NCBI GenBank assembly: GCA_040217575.1
Contig: JAVJPW010000006.1
Coordinates: 1,178,001-1,242,000 of the forward strand
Origin: Pacificispira sp040217575
GTDB lineage: Bacteria > Pseudomonadota > Alphaproteobacteria > UBA8366 > Aestuariispiraceae
Length of the DNA stretch: 64,000 bases
Reading direction: 5' to 3'
A model generated the notes under the pieces. That model was not told where the DNA came from. It saw only the letters and a program-made list of their open reading frames with translations, and ran no database searches. Shown here piece after piece: positions 32,259 through 40,503 of the stretch. Numbering within the stretch: the first letter of the stretch is position 1; each line of letters opens with the position of its first letter. Made by a program: the position numbers and the translations under genes.

Positions 32259-34259
32259 TCAGCCCCCGGCAAGCCGCGGCCGCCCGAAGGCGGATGCGGT
32301 AATGCGGCTTTCGATGAACACCTCATGTGACCCGGCAACCGTGGCCGTCCGGTCATCGCGATCCGTCTCGCAGCGGATTTCGACCGCACCGGCATCGGAT
32401 GCGCGGGTGCGCGCTTCTTCTTCGGCCAATGCCAATGCGTGGGCAGCGGCTTTCTCCAGGTCGCCGAAGTCCTTTGGTTCACCCAGGGTGTGAACGCGGA
32501 AAAGCCCTTCGGCGGGGGATGTGATTAGGATATGGACCCGCTGTGCGACGCCGCCGGCGACGGCGCCGACTGCATTGCAGACCTCTGCGAAACGGGGAAT
32601 GTCGAACGCCGTGTTCAGCCGCTGCGCGATTTCCGGGTAGTAGGTGGCCGCCGGCGCACCAATCCCGATCAGCGGGCGGTTCAGCTTCACCTGGAAACCG
32701 ACCAGGGCGTCCGAACCGGAATCGGCTGACGCTTTTGAAAAGGCCTGTTCCATAAAGCGGCGCGCGCTCTTTCCCGGAACATCCGTCATGGCGGCTTCCG
32801 TAATTGCCATGCACGACTGTATGGTCAATCGGTCCAGTACCCGCCGGGCCAATTCATGGCCGGTCGCTGCCATTGTAATGCCGGGTCGGCGTTCGGTCCG
32901 CGCCACAACATCGGCGGCCAGCGCAGCAGCTTCGGCATCCCAATCGCCATGCAGTCCAAGCACATGCGCCGCATCGGACGGCGTGAACCCAGAGAGAACC
33001 ACCAGGCCCCGATCGACCAACCGCATGAGGGGCTGTTCCGGCGCGCGCGCCGCCAACAAGGTTTCCAGCGACTTCGGCCCATCGGACAAGGCCTCCCAGA
33101 TTCGCTGTTCCCCGCGGCTCAGGGTTCCGGCATTTCTTTCCCTTAGTTTCAGCGCAAACCGGCCGTCGTTCGGCTTCGACCATGGCCGGTCCAACTGGGT
33201 CTGAAGGATGGGCTTTACCAGGCCCGGATGTTCCCGCGACAGCAGGCTGATGGGGACCATGCGGCGCGGACCGACACAGATCTGTTTTTCGTCGTCCAGT
33301 CTGAGTTCGCTGTCACCCCCAAGCCCGACCGTGTGAACCGCAATCGCTTCGACCATGGTGCGATAGCCGCCGACATAGGCGCCGTCGATTGCCAGTACCG
33401 GTTTGCCACCGTCCAGCACGGCAATGTCCGTCGTCGTGCCGCCAATGTCCGAAATCACGCAGCTTTCCTGACCGCTTAGAAAATGGGCGCCGACGACGCT
33501 TGCGGCGGGGCCGCTCAAGATCGTCTCCACAGGTCTTGTCAGGGCTGTTTCCGACCCGATAAGCGACCCATCTCCCTTCACGACCATCAGCGGCGCGTCG
33601 ATGCCGTATTCGGCCAACATGCCGCCGACCGCTAGGACCAGTTGCTGCGTCAACGGAACAAGCCGGGCGTTCAGGACCGCTGTCAGCGCGCGACGTGGTG
33701 CGTCCAGTGCGGACGCAAGTTCGTGCGAACAAGTCACCGGAAGTCGGGTGTGTTCACGGATTGCATTCCGGACGGCAATTTCGTGGCTGGGATTGCGGAC
33801 ACCGAAATAACCGCAAACCGCAACGGCCGATACTTTTTCTGCCAGGCGGCGTATTTCAGGCAGTGCTTGGTCCAGATTTAGCGGCGCACGTTCGTGCCCA
33901 TCGGTTCCATGGCCGCCCTCAAGGTACAGGACCGGGTCCGAACCCATCGCTTCCCGCAGGCCGGCGCGGTCCAGCGTCCTTTCATCCTGGCCGATCAGGA
34001 TAAGCCCGACCGGAAATCCGTGCTGTTCGACGATGGCATTCGTGGCCAGTGTCGTCGAAAGCGAAGTCAGCGCAATTTCTGTCCGGTCCAGTTCCGGGAC
34101 ACCGCCAAGTGCCCCGGCCGTTGCCTCACGGACGCAAATCGAAAGATCGTGCTTCGTCGTCAGCGCCTTTGCCGATGACAGGACGACGCGAGCATCATCA
34201 TCGAACAGGACTGCATCGGTATAGGTTCCGCCTGTGTCGATTCCCAAAAGTATTGCCAT
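32259..34259 (-). CDS. Hydantoinase/oxoprolinase family protein, subunit A type
   Basis: ATP-dependent amidase subunit of the HyuA/N-methylhydantoinase A family (ASKHA fold). Seen: 666 residues, the ATP-binding N-terminus LLGIDTGGTYTDAVL, a central ISDIGGTTTDIAVLDGG and GLGGDSEL. Family members hydrolyse hydantoins, 5-oxoproline or act as acetone carboxylase beta-like subunits. The B subunit normally encoded alongside is not present within this window, so activity alone or with a distant partner is uncertain. The C-terminal quarter is less typical of HyuA. Confidence 0.85.
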   Translation of the reverse strand: MAILLGIDTGGTYTDAVLFDDDARVVLSSAKALTTKHDLSICVREATAGALGGVPELDRTEIALTSLSTTLATNAIVEQHGFPVGLILIGQDERTLDRAGLREAMGSDPVLYLEGGHGTDGHERAPLNLDQALPEIRRLAEKVSAVAVCGYFGVRNPSHEIAVRNAIREHTRLPVTCSHELASALDAPRRALTAVLNARLVPLTQQLVLAVGGMLAEYGIDAPLMVVKGDGSLIGSETALTRPVETILSGPAASVVGAHFLSGQESCVISDIGGTTTDIAVLDGGKPVLAIDGAYVGGYRTMVEAIAVHTVGLGGDSELRLDDEKQICVGPRRMVPISLLSREHPGLVKPILQTQLDRPWSKPNDGRFALKLRERNAGTLSRGEQRIWEALSDGPKSLETLLAARAPEQPLMRLVDRGLVVLSGFTPSDAAHVLGLHGDWDAEAAALAADVVARTERRPGITMAATGHELARRVLDRLTIQSCMAITEAAMTDVPGKSARRFMEQAFSKASADSGSDALVGFQVKLNRPLIGIGAPAATYYPEIAQRLNTAFDIPRFAEVCNAVGAVAGGVAQRVHILITSPAEGLFRVHTLGEPKDFGDLEKAAAHALALAEEEARTRASDAGAVEIRCETDRDDRTATVAGSHEVFIESRITASAFGRPRLAGG

Positions 34260-34361
34260 TGCATCCTGTTCCGAAAATTGCGCGCACCCCGAATGATCCT
34301 ATTGGCACCGGTCCTTTGTGCCGTCAATCGCCCAGGAACGACCATTTCTTGGCAAAAAGGA

Positions 34362-34393
34362 AATGGGCGGACACCTTTGTGAATCCGCCCATT
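34362..34393 (-). terminator. Terminator of the chemoreceptor gene
   Basis: A 10-bp perfect stem (AATGGGCGGA / TCCGCCCATT) with a 12-base loop is followed on the minus strand by TTCCTTTTTG. It lies 41 bases past the stop at 34434. Confidence 0.85.
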
Positions 34394-34433
34394 AATATGT
34401 GCCGTTCGTACCAGATCAATTTATGGATCGTGC

Positions 34434-35903
34434 CTACATTTTCCGGACTTCTTCCAGGAAGTCTGTAACCGACGCCGAAAGCTTCTCCGCCTGTTTGCTC
34501 AACTCTGCCGCTGCGCCCAGCGTCTCGCTGGCGGCCATGCCGGTTTCGCTCGATGCCTGGCTGACGCCGGTGATATTGGATGTAACTTCCTTTGTGGCCG
34601 CTCCCTGCTGTTCCACCGCAGCGGAAATGGCGCTGGAAATCTCGCTGATCTGATTGATGATGTCGGTGATCGCGCTGATTGCGCCCACCGCACCCTGAGT
34701 AGCCCCCTGGATGCTTTTGATCTGGCTTCCGATCTCTTCCGTTGCCTTGGCGGTCTGATTGGCCAGTGATTTCACCTCGTTCGCGACAACGGCAAATCCC
34801 TTGCCGGCCTCCCCGGCGCGCGCTGCCTCGATCGTCGCATTCAGCGCCAACAGGTTGGTCTGGCTGGCAATGTCATTGATCAGCTTAACAACGTCGCCGA
34901 TCTTGGTCGCGGCGTCCGCCAGGCCCTGAACCTGGTCGTTCGTGTCGCGGGCCCGGTTGACCGCAGCCGCCGAGATCTCGGATGCGTTGGCAACCTGACG
35001 GCTGATTTCATCGATGGATTTCGCCAACTGCTCCGAAGCGGCGGCGACTGTGTTTGCTTGAACGTTGGTTTCTTCAGCACCTGCCGCCATCGTCTCGGAC
35101 GTCGCCTGCATCTCCGTCGCTGCGGCAGATACGCCGTCGACAACCATCTTCACGTTCGATTCGAAATCATTGGCCAGGCGGACCTGTTTGGTGGCAACCG
35201 TCCACGTCAAAAGGGCGGCGATGTACTTTCCGTCGTCGTCGCGTATGCTTGAAACCCGCAGGTCCAATGTCTCATCACCCAGTTTGATTTTCGTTGCATA
35301 GGGCAGGTTCTTTTCGTCCGAAAGAAGGGCGCGCTGGTGGGACGGGACCTTATGGAAGACATCGATCGATGTTCCGATCAGATCTTTTGCCTTGATTGGC
35401 AGCAGATGTTCCAGCGTCGCCAGGGTGTCGATCGTGGATTTGTTCGCATAGGTAACGGTGAAATTTTCCAACTCGCACATCATGGCGTTAATGGGCATTT
35501 GGTCCAGCATCTGTTTCTGGACGAAAGTTTCTTCTTCCCGTGCGATTTTTTCGGTCACCAAAGACCATGTGACCATGGGCGCGATATATTTTCCTTTTTC
35601 ATCATGGATGGCGGTGATGTTCAGGTCCAACTTTTCGCCGCCAATCTCGATCACCGCCCTGTGTGGAAGGTTCTTCTCATCCGCCAGCAGCGTGCGTTGA
35701 TGTGCGGGGTTTTTGTGGAAGATGTCGATTGACGATCCCAACATACGGTCGGCTGTCGTCGGCAATGCGCTTTCGATGGACTTCAGCGTCTTGAGCGCCG
35801 CCTTGTTCAAATAATCGATTTTAAAATCCGTAAGGTCGCATGTCATCACGTTGATTGGCATATCGTCGACCATTGTACGAAACGCGGTTGTACTTAGTGT
35901 CAT
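34434..35903 (-). CDS. Soluble twin-PAS methyl-accepting chemotaxis protein
   Basis: Cytoplasmic chemoreceptor of about 489 residues. Seen: no membrane helix; PAS domain 1 (about 14-120), PAS domain 2 (about 135-241) with the same layout, then an MCP signalling helix bundle with GKGFAVVANEVKSLANQTAKATEEI near the tip. Both PAS domains carry PIN(V/A)M(T/M)C, IDxFHKxPxHQR (H63/H68 and H184/H189), LxDEKNLP and DGKYIA. The His-rich IDxFHK motif recalls haem-binding PAS of Aer2-type receptors; that is only a hypothesis. ATG 35903 is chosen, with AAGGGGG upstream. Confidence 0.9.
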   Translation of the reverse strand: MTLSTTAFRTMVDDMPINVMTCDLTDFKIDYLNKAALKTLKSIESALPTTADRMLGSSIDIFHKNPAHQRTLLADEKNLPHRAVIEIGGEKLDLNITAIHDEKGKYIAPMVTWSLVTEKIAREEETFVQKQMLDQMPINAMMCELENFTVTYANKSTIDTLATLEHLLPIKAKDLIGTSIDVFHKVPSHQRALLSDEKNLPYATKIKLGDETLDLRVSSIRDDDGKYIAALLTWTVATKQVRLANDFESNVKMVVDGVSAAATEMQATSETMAAGAEETNVQANTVAAASEQLAKSIDEISRQVANASEISAAAVNRARDTNDQVQGLADAATKIGDVVKLINDIASQTNLLALNATIEAARAGEAGKGFAVVANEVKSLANQTAKATEEIGSQIKSIQGATQGAVGAISAITDIINQISEISSAISAAVEQQGAATKEVTSNITGVSQASSETGMAASETLGAAAELSKQAEKLSASVTDFLEEVRKM

Positions 35904-36224
35904 AGTCCGCTGCCCCCTTGTGCTTTCAAGCTGCCCCGTAACCTCAGGGCGTAGCCATGCACGCAACAATCTCATTTCAGGTACCTTTGTGCCGCTGTTG
36001 CGAAAATGGGTACGCCGGTTCTTCGCATCCAGTGTTTCGAATGCATGGCATTCCGGCCCTAAGAAACCATTAGTGATAGTTATGGGGTTGTGCCCATCCC
36101 CACAGTTGAAAAAAGTATGTCAGGAGCATGCCCGGGACAATGTGAAAGTTGGTGTCGATACACAACCGGACCGCTACTCTTCTGACCGAAACCAGATGAA
36201 GGCAACAGGTATTAGGCGGGGCGG
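35904..36224. other. Intergenic region
   Basis: 321 bases between the chemoreceptor start and the M15-like gene start (divergent). It must hold two promoters. I see no repeat, hairpin with T-run or conserved operator; short open frames on either strand have no family features. Confidence 0.5.
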
Positions 36225-36230
36225 GTGCGC

Positions 36231-36851
36231 ATGAGGAAACCGCAGACGATGTGGTCGCTTGAAACACTGGGTCGGGTCCGGCTCAGCAAGTCTTTTTTCA
36301 TGCGCGACTTCCTTTTCAGCGAAATTGCGGCAATCCACGGATTGAACAACACGCCCGAATTTCCGGACGTGGCGGTGGAGGCAGGCCGCAATCTATGTGA
36401 AACACTGTTGGAGCCGCTTCAGGATACATTCGGGCGGATTGCCGTCCGCTCCAGCTATCGCAGCCCGGAAGTAAACCGGTTCGGAAATGAAAACGGCCTG
36501 AACTGCGCCAGGAACGAAGCGAACTACGCCGGTCACATCTGGGATATCCGCGATGGTGCAGGGCGACTGGGGGCTACTGCCAGCATCGTCATTCCATGGT
36601 TCGCGGACCGGTATGCCAAAGGGGCGGACTGGCGTTCGCTCGCCTGGTACATCCACGACCATCTGCCGTACCATACCCTCTATTTCTTTCCGAAACTCGC
36701 GGCGTTCAATATCCAGTGGCATGAAGAACCCGAAAGACGGATCGACAGCTACATCCGCCCGAAAGGGTGCATGACAAAGCCCGGTATGGGCAATCATGGC
36801 GGAAGCCACGCCGAATGGTATCCTGACTTTCCGGAATTTCGCGGCCCCTAG
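36231..36851 (+). CDS. M15-like (D-Ala-D-Ala carboxypeptidase-type) protein
   Basis: 206 residues, not firmly assigned. Seen: SEIAAIHGLNNTPEFPDVAVEAGRNL, EPLQDTFGRIAVRSSYRSPEVN (about 61-82), GHIWDIRD (about 101-108) and IQWHEEP (H164). These follow the order of the peptidase M15A/zinc D-Ala-D-Ala carboxypeptidase family, where SxYRSPxxN is followed by an HxxGxAxD-type metal motif and a distant second His. The middle motif is atypical here, so metal binding is uncertain. No signal peptide is visible, odd for a wall enzyme. ATG 36231 or GTG 36225 may start it. Its stop overlaps that of the convergent ggt gene by 4 bases. Confidence 0.65.
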   Translation: MRKPQTMWSLETLGRVRLSKSFFMRDFLFSEIAAIHGLNNTPEFPDVAVEAGRNLCETLLEPLQDTFGRIAVRSSYRSPEVNRFGNENGLNCARNEANYAGHIWDIRDGAGRLGATASIVIPWFADRYAKGADWRSLAWYIHDHLPYHTLYFFPKLAAFNIQWHEEPERRIDSYIRPKGCMTKPGMGNHGGSHAEWYPDFPEFRGP

Positions 36852-38356
36852 ATCAGGACTGCATGACCGCCGCGGCGCGGGTCGCCGGCGGCTACGGGGC
36901 CGTCGCGACCGATACCCGTAATATGAACGCCACCAAAAAAGAAGTTTCTGTCCGGCCAGAACCGGGCATCCGGAAACCGGTCCGATGTTGCGCCTTCCAG
37001 TCCTGTTTCGATGCCCACCTCGCCGCGTTCGACATGAAGCCGCAGCGCCGCGACCGCGTCCCGGGGTGAAAGGTCCGCATCGATCAGATAGCTTAAAGTC
37101 TGGACGATCGCACTGCGGATTCTGTTCGAACCGCCGCTTCCCAGTGCCAGCGTCGTGCCGTTCGGCATGGCGGCAATACAGGGCGTCATCATGGATGTGA
37201 CGCGCGTGTCCGGCTGCCATTTGAAGAAGCCTGCGGGGTTCAGGTCCTCCTCCCCCAGCATATTGTTCAGCATCTGCCCGGTACCGGGTACGATATGGCC
37301 GTTTCCTTCCCCGTTGGAGAGGGAGATGGACGCCAGCGCGCCGTCCCCATCAACGATGGACAGGTGCGTTGTCCCGCCGGTCTTTACCGCGGCATTCGGT
37401 GCGATGCCATCGAACATCGCGGCGGCTGTTTCCGGGGACGGACTGTCGGCGAACCCGCTTCTTCGGCGTAATTCGCCGGTCCGGGTCAATGCGTCGATCA
37501 GCCTTTTCACACGGTCGGGCGACCCGATTTCGGGCATCGCGCCACCGCTTTCCAGCAATGCCAGCGTGACTGCTATCAACGGTCCGCCGGATGACGGCAG
37601 ATCGTTCAAGGCAATGTCGGCACCGCGATACCGGGCCCGTCGTGGTGTGCGTTCCAACACGCGGTAGCGGGAGAGGTCTTCGCGCGTCAGAAGGCCGCCA
37701 TCGTGGCAAAGCTGCGCGATTCCTTCTGCGATTTCTCCATCCGTGACAAGACGCGGACCTTCGCGGATCAACGCATCCAGAAAATCGGCCAGTCCGAACG
37801 GTGTGTGCCGGGCGCCGGACTGCAGAAGCGTGTGACCATCATCCGTATAGATATCCCGTGTCGCGCCGGTCGCTGTGAAGATCGGGCGCACCGCCGCCAG
37901 GATCTGCGCCTGCAGGGGTTCCAGCGCGACACCGTCGCGCGCAAGTGAAAGGGCGGGGGCCAGAACATCGGCTATCGGTATTCGGCCCAGGGTTCGGTGA
38001 ATGTGAAACAGGCCCGGGATCATGCCGGGGACCGCGGCGGCGGCAAGTCCGATATGGAACTCCTGCGTCGCGGTACCGAAATCCGCATGTGTTGCGTGGA
38101 AGTCCAACGGGCATCCTTCGACCGCGGCGCGCCCGGGCGTTTGTGTAAAGAAATCGATGATCCGCGCGTCCCCGTCCGTCGGCTGTGCCAGCAAGAAGCC
38201 GCCGCCGAACAGTGAACACAAGACCGGTTCCGCAACACAGGCCGCGGCCACACCGGCGACGGCGGCGTCGAAGGCGTTGCCACCCGCCCGCAGCACGTCC
38301 GCTGCGGCGTCTGCCGTTGCCTTGCATCCCGCTGCGACCGCAGCCCTTCTGGTCAT
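36848..38356 (-). CDS. ggt: Gamma-glutamyltransferase
   Basis: N-terminal nucleophile hydrolase that cleaves gamma-glutamyl bonds (for example glutathione) and matures by self-cleavage. Seen: 502 residues, the large-subunit start AADVLRAGGNAFDAAVA, the autocleavage site in AVKTGGTTHLSIVD (nucleophile Thr), and substrate-binding GHIVPGTGQMLNNMLGEEDLNP and GSGGSNRIRSAI. No signal peptide is evident, so the enzyme would be cytosolic, unlike the periplasmic E. coli protein. It is convergent with the M15-like gene, divergent from the aspartoacylase-like gene. Confidence 0.92.
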   Translation of the reverse strand: MTRRAAVAAGCKATADAAADVLRAGGNAFDAAVAGVAAACVAEPVLCSLFGGGFLLAQPTDGDARIIDFFTQTPGRAAVEGCPLDFHATHADFGTATQEFHIGLAAAAVPGMIPGLFHIHRTLGRIPIADVLAPALSLARDGVALEPLQAQILAAVRPIFTATGATRDIYTDDGHTLLQSGARHTPFGLADFLDALIREGPRLVTDGEIAEGIAQLCHDGGLLTREDLSRYRVLERTPRRARYRGADIALNDLPSSGGPLIAVTLALLESGGAMPEIGSPDRVKRLIDALTRTGELRRRSGFADSPSPETAAAMFDGIAPNAAVKTGGTTHLSIVDGDGALASISLSNGEGNGHIVPGTGQMLNNMLGEEDLNPAGFFKWQPDTRVTSMMTPCIAAMPNGTTLALGSGGSNRIRSAIVQTLSYLIDADLSPRDAVAALRLHVERGEVGIETGLEGATSDRFPDARFWPDRNFFFGGVHITGIGRDGPVAAGDPRRGGHAVLI

Positions 38357-38473
38357 TTATCCCCCGTCATCTGGATCATGATTTTAGGCACGCGGCCGGA
38401 AGGATGAAAGCATGCTTGCCGCCGGGCGGGGCGCACAATACCGTTCCGGCATTTGGGCATTGGGAGACAGGTC

Positions 38474-39616
38474 ATGGCACACACCGTTGAACGCATCGCG
38501 CTAAAATCACCGTCACCGGGGACGGAACGGTTTCTGACCGTCCACCGATTCGGGACACAAGGCGCCCGCCCGAAGGCATATCTTCAGGCCGCCCTTCATG
38601 CGGACGAATGGCCGGGTCTGATGGCACTGAACCACCTGATTCCGCTTCTGTCGGCGGCAGACAAGGAAGGGCGTATCACCGGGGAAATTATCGTCCTTCC
38701 CTATGCCAATCCCATCGGCCTGTCGCAGCGCCTGGGCGGTTCCGCACCGGGCCGGTATGCGTTCGACGGGACGGGCAATTACAATCGCGGCTGGCCCGAC
38801 CTGGCACCGCTGGCGGCCGCGCATCTGCCGGACGGGCTGCCGAATGAAGAAGGGGCCGCTATCGACAGTCTGCGCCGGGCGTTGCGTGCTGCGGTCGCGG
38901 ACCTGCGTCAGCGGACGGAATCCGAACATTGGCGCGCGACCCTTCTGTCGCTCAGCATCGATGCGGATTTCGTGATCGACATTCATTGCGATCAGGAAAG
39001 CCTGGCGCACCTCTACTGCCATCAGAGCCACGCCGCGATTGCGGAAGGCATGGCGGAATCGATCGACATCCCCGTCGTCCTGTTGGAGGAGGAGGCTGGC
39101 GGCTTCAGCTTCGACGATTGCAATGCCGGTGTCTGGCGGCGCATGGGCGGTGTGCCGGGCGGCGACGGCCTGTCGATGGCCTGCTTCGGCTGTACGCTGG
39201 AGTTGCGCGGGAAGGACGATATTTCGGATGCGCTGGGCGCGTCCGATGCGGCCGGGCTGATGCGGTTCTTTGCCCTGAACGGACTGATTGATGGGGAACC
39301 CGGTGCACCGAAGGTATCGGCGGCAGACCCGTACAAGCTGGAACAGGTGGATGTGGTCGAATGCCCGGTCGCGGGACTTCTGGCCTATCAGGCGGACGTC
39401 GGGTCAATGGTGGAGGAAGGCGACGTCATCGCCGATGTCATCGACCTTGGCGCCGAAGACCCGTTGACGGGACGCACGCCACTTGTCGCCCGCACATCGG
39501 GCCTGTTCTTCGCCCGTGCGGACCTGCGGCTGGTCGAACCCGGCGATACGATCGGCAAGATTGCCGGGCGCAAGCCGCTGGCCCACCGCAAGGTGGGGGC
39601 GTTGCTGGAAGCCTAG
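38474..39616 (+). CDS. Succinylglutamate desuccinylase/aspartoacylase family enzyme
   Basis: Zinc-dependent M14-like amidohydrolase of about 380 residues. Seen: QAALHADEWPGLMAL (zinc His and Glu), GTGNYNRGWPD, DFVIDIHCDQES (second zinc His), and a C-terminal beta domain with a biotinyl-like GLLAYQADVGSMVEEGDVIADVI. Substrates in the family are N-acyl amino acids or ectoine derivatives (DoeB/AstE-like), not decided here. ATG 38474 has GGGAG upstream. It is alone in its transcription unit, divergent from ggt. Confidence 0.85.
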   Translation: MAHTVERIALKSPSPGTERFLTVHRFGTQGARPKAYLQAALHADEWPGLMALNHLIPLLSAADKEGRITGEIIVLPYANPIGLSQRLGGSAPGRYAFDGTGNYNRGWPDLAPLAAAHLPDGLPNEEGAAIDSLRRALRAAVADLRQRTESEHWRATLLSLSIDADFVIDIHCDQESLAHLYCHQSHAAIAEGMAESIDIPVVLLEEEAGGFSFDDCNAGVWRRMGGVPGGDGLSMACFGCTLELRGKDDISDALGASDAAGLMRFFALNGLIDGEPGAPKVSAADPYKLEQVDVVECPVAGLLAYQADVGSMVEEGDVIADVIDLGAEDPLTGRTPLVARTSGLFFARADLRLVEPGDTIGKIAGRKPLAHRKVGALLEA

Positions 39617-39626
39617 TCGGGAAAGG

Positions 39627-40334
39627 TCAGCCGGCCTTCTTTTTGGCGCCGCTCGATTCATTCGGGTCCGTCAGGACGTAACCGCGCCCCCAAACCGTTT
39701 CGATGAAATTCGCACCGTCGGCGGCGTTGGACAGTTTCTTGCGCAGCTTGCAGACGAAGACGTCGATGATCTTGGCCTCCGGCTCATCCATGCCGCCATA
39801 AAGATGGTTCAGGAACATCTCCTTGGTCAGCGTCGCGCCCTTTCGGAGCGCGAGGAGTTCCATGATCCCGAATTCCTTGCCGGTCAGGTGCACCGGTTTT
39901 CCTTCGATTTCCACGGTCCGCGCATCCAGGTTGACCTTCAACGCACCGACTTCGATCACGGACTGCGAATGGCCGCGCGACCGGCGCACGATGGCCTGAA
40001 TGCGGGCCATCAGTTCGCGCTTGTCGAACGGTTTGGTCAGGTAATCGTCCGCGCCGTAGCCCAGACCCTTGATCTTGTTTTCCATCTCCCCCAGGCCGGA
40101 GAGGATCAGCACCGGCGTTTCGACCCGCGAGTCCCGAAGTCGGCGCAGGACTTCATACCCGTCGATGTCGGGCAGCATGATGTCCAGGATGATCAGGTCG
40201 TAGTCGTAAAGGCGGCCGATTTCCAAACCGTCTTCGCCGAGTTCCGAATGATCGACCACATAACCTTCCGATTTAAGCATCAATTCGATGCTCTGTGCGG
40301 TCAGTTTGTCGTCTTCAACCAACAAAATACGCAT
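39627..40334 (-). CDS. ctrA: Cell-cycle response regulator CtrA
   Basis: Master OmpR-type response regulator of alphaproteobacteria, controlling flagellar, chemotaxis and cell-division genes and, in Caulobacter, replication initiation. Seen: 235 residues, receiver domain with D8/D9, phosphorylation site D51 (IILDIMLPD) and the Lys in YLTKPF, then a winged helix (RTVEIEGKPVHLTGKEFGIMELLA through ETVWGRGYVL). The typical CtrA N-terminus (MRILLVEDD) and SIELMLKSEGYVV are present. The C-terminal tail is Lys/Ala-rich (KKKAG). It is divergent from fliI with TTAA half-sites between. Confidence 0.97.
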   Translation of the reverse strand: MRILLVEDDKLTAQSIELMLKSEGYVVDHSELGEDGLEIGRLYDYDLIILDIMLPDIDGYEVLRRLRDSRVETPVLILSGLGEMENKIKGLGYGADDYLTKPFDKRELMARIQAIVRRSRGHSQSVIEVGALKVNLDARTVEIEGKPVHLTGKEFGIMELLALRKGATLTKEMFLNHLYGGMDEPEAKIIDVFVCKLRKKLSNAADGANFIETVWGRGYVLTDPNESSGAKKKAG

Positions 40335-40362
40335 GATTTTTCCAGTGCCTGGTTCCGGGACT

Positions 40363-40380
40363 TTAACCGTTAACCATTAA
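40363..40380. promoter_or_regulatory. Three TTAA half-sites between ctrA and fliI
   Basis: TTAA recurs at 40363, 40370 and 40377, a strict 7-base period. CtrA binds TTAA half-sites with a 7-base gap (11 bases start to start), so no full consensus site is present, but clustered half-sites in a ctrA/flagellar promoter are suggestive. A GAATC site lies at 40457. Confidence 0.45.
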
Positions 40381-40503
40381 TATTTACCATGGTGCTGTCG
40401 AAATTGCTATTCCGATGCACCATTTCCTTTTTAAACGCATCTTTCGCCGAAATCCGGAATCGGTGTTGGTACCGGTGTATGCCAAAATCTGTTCGGAGAA
40501 TGC

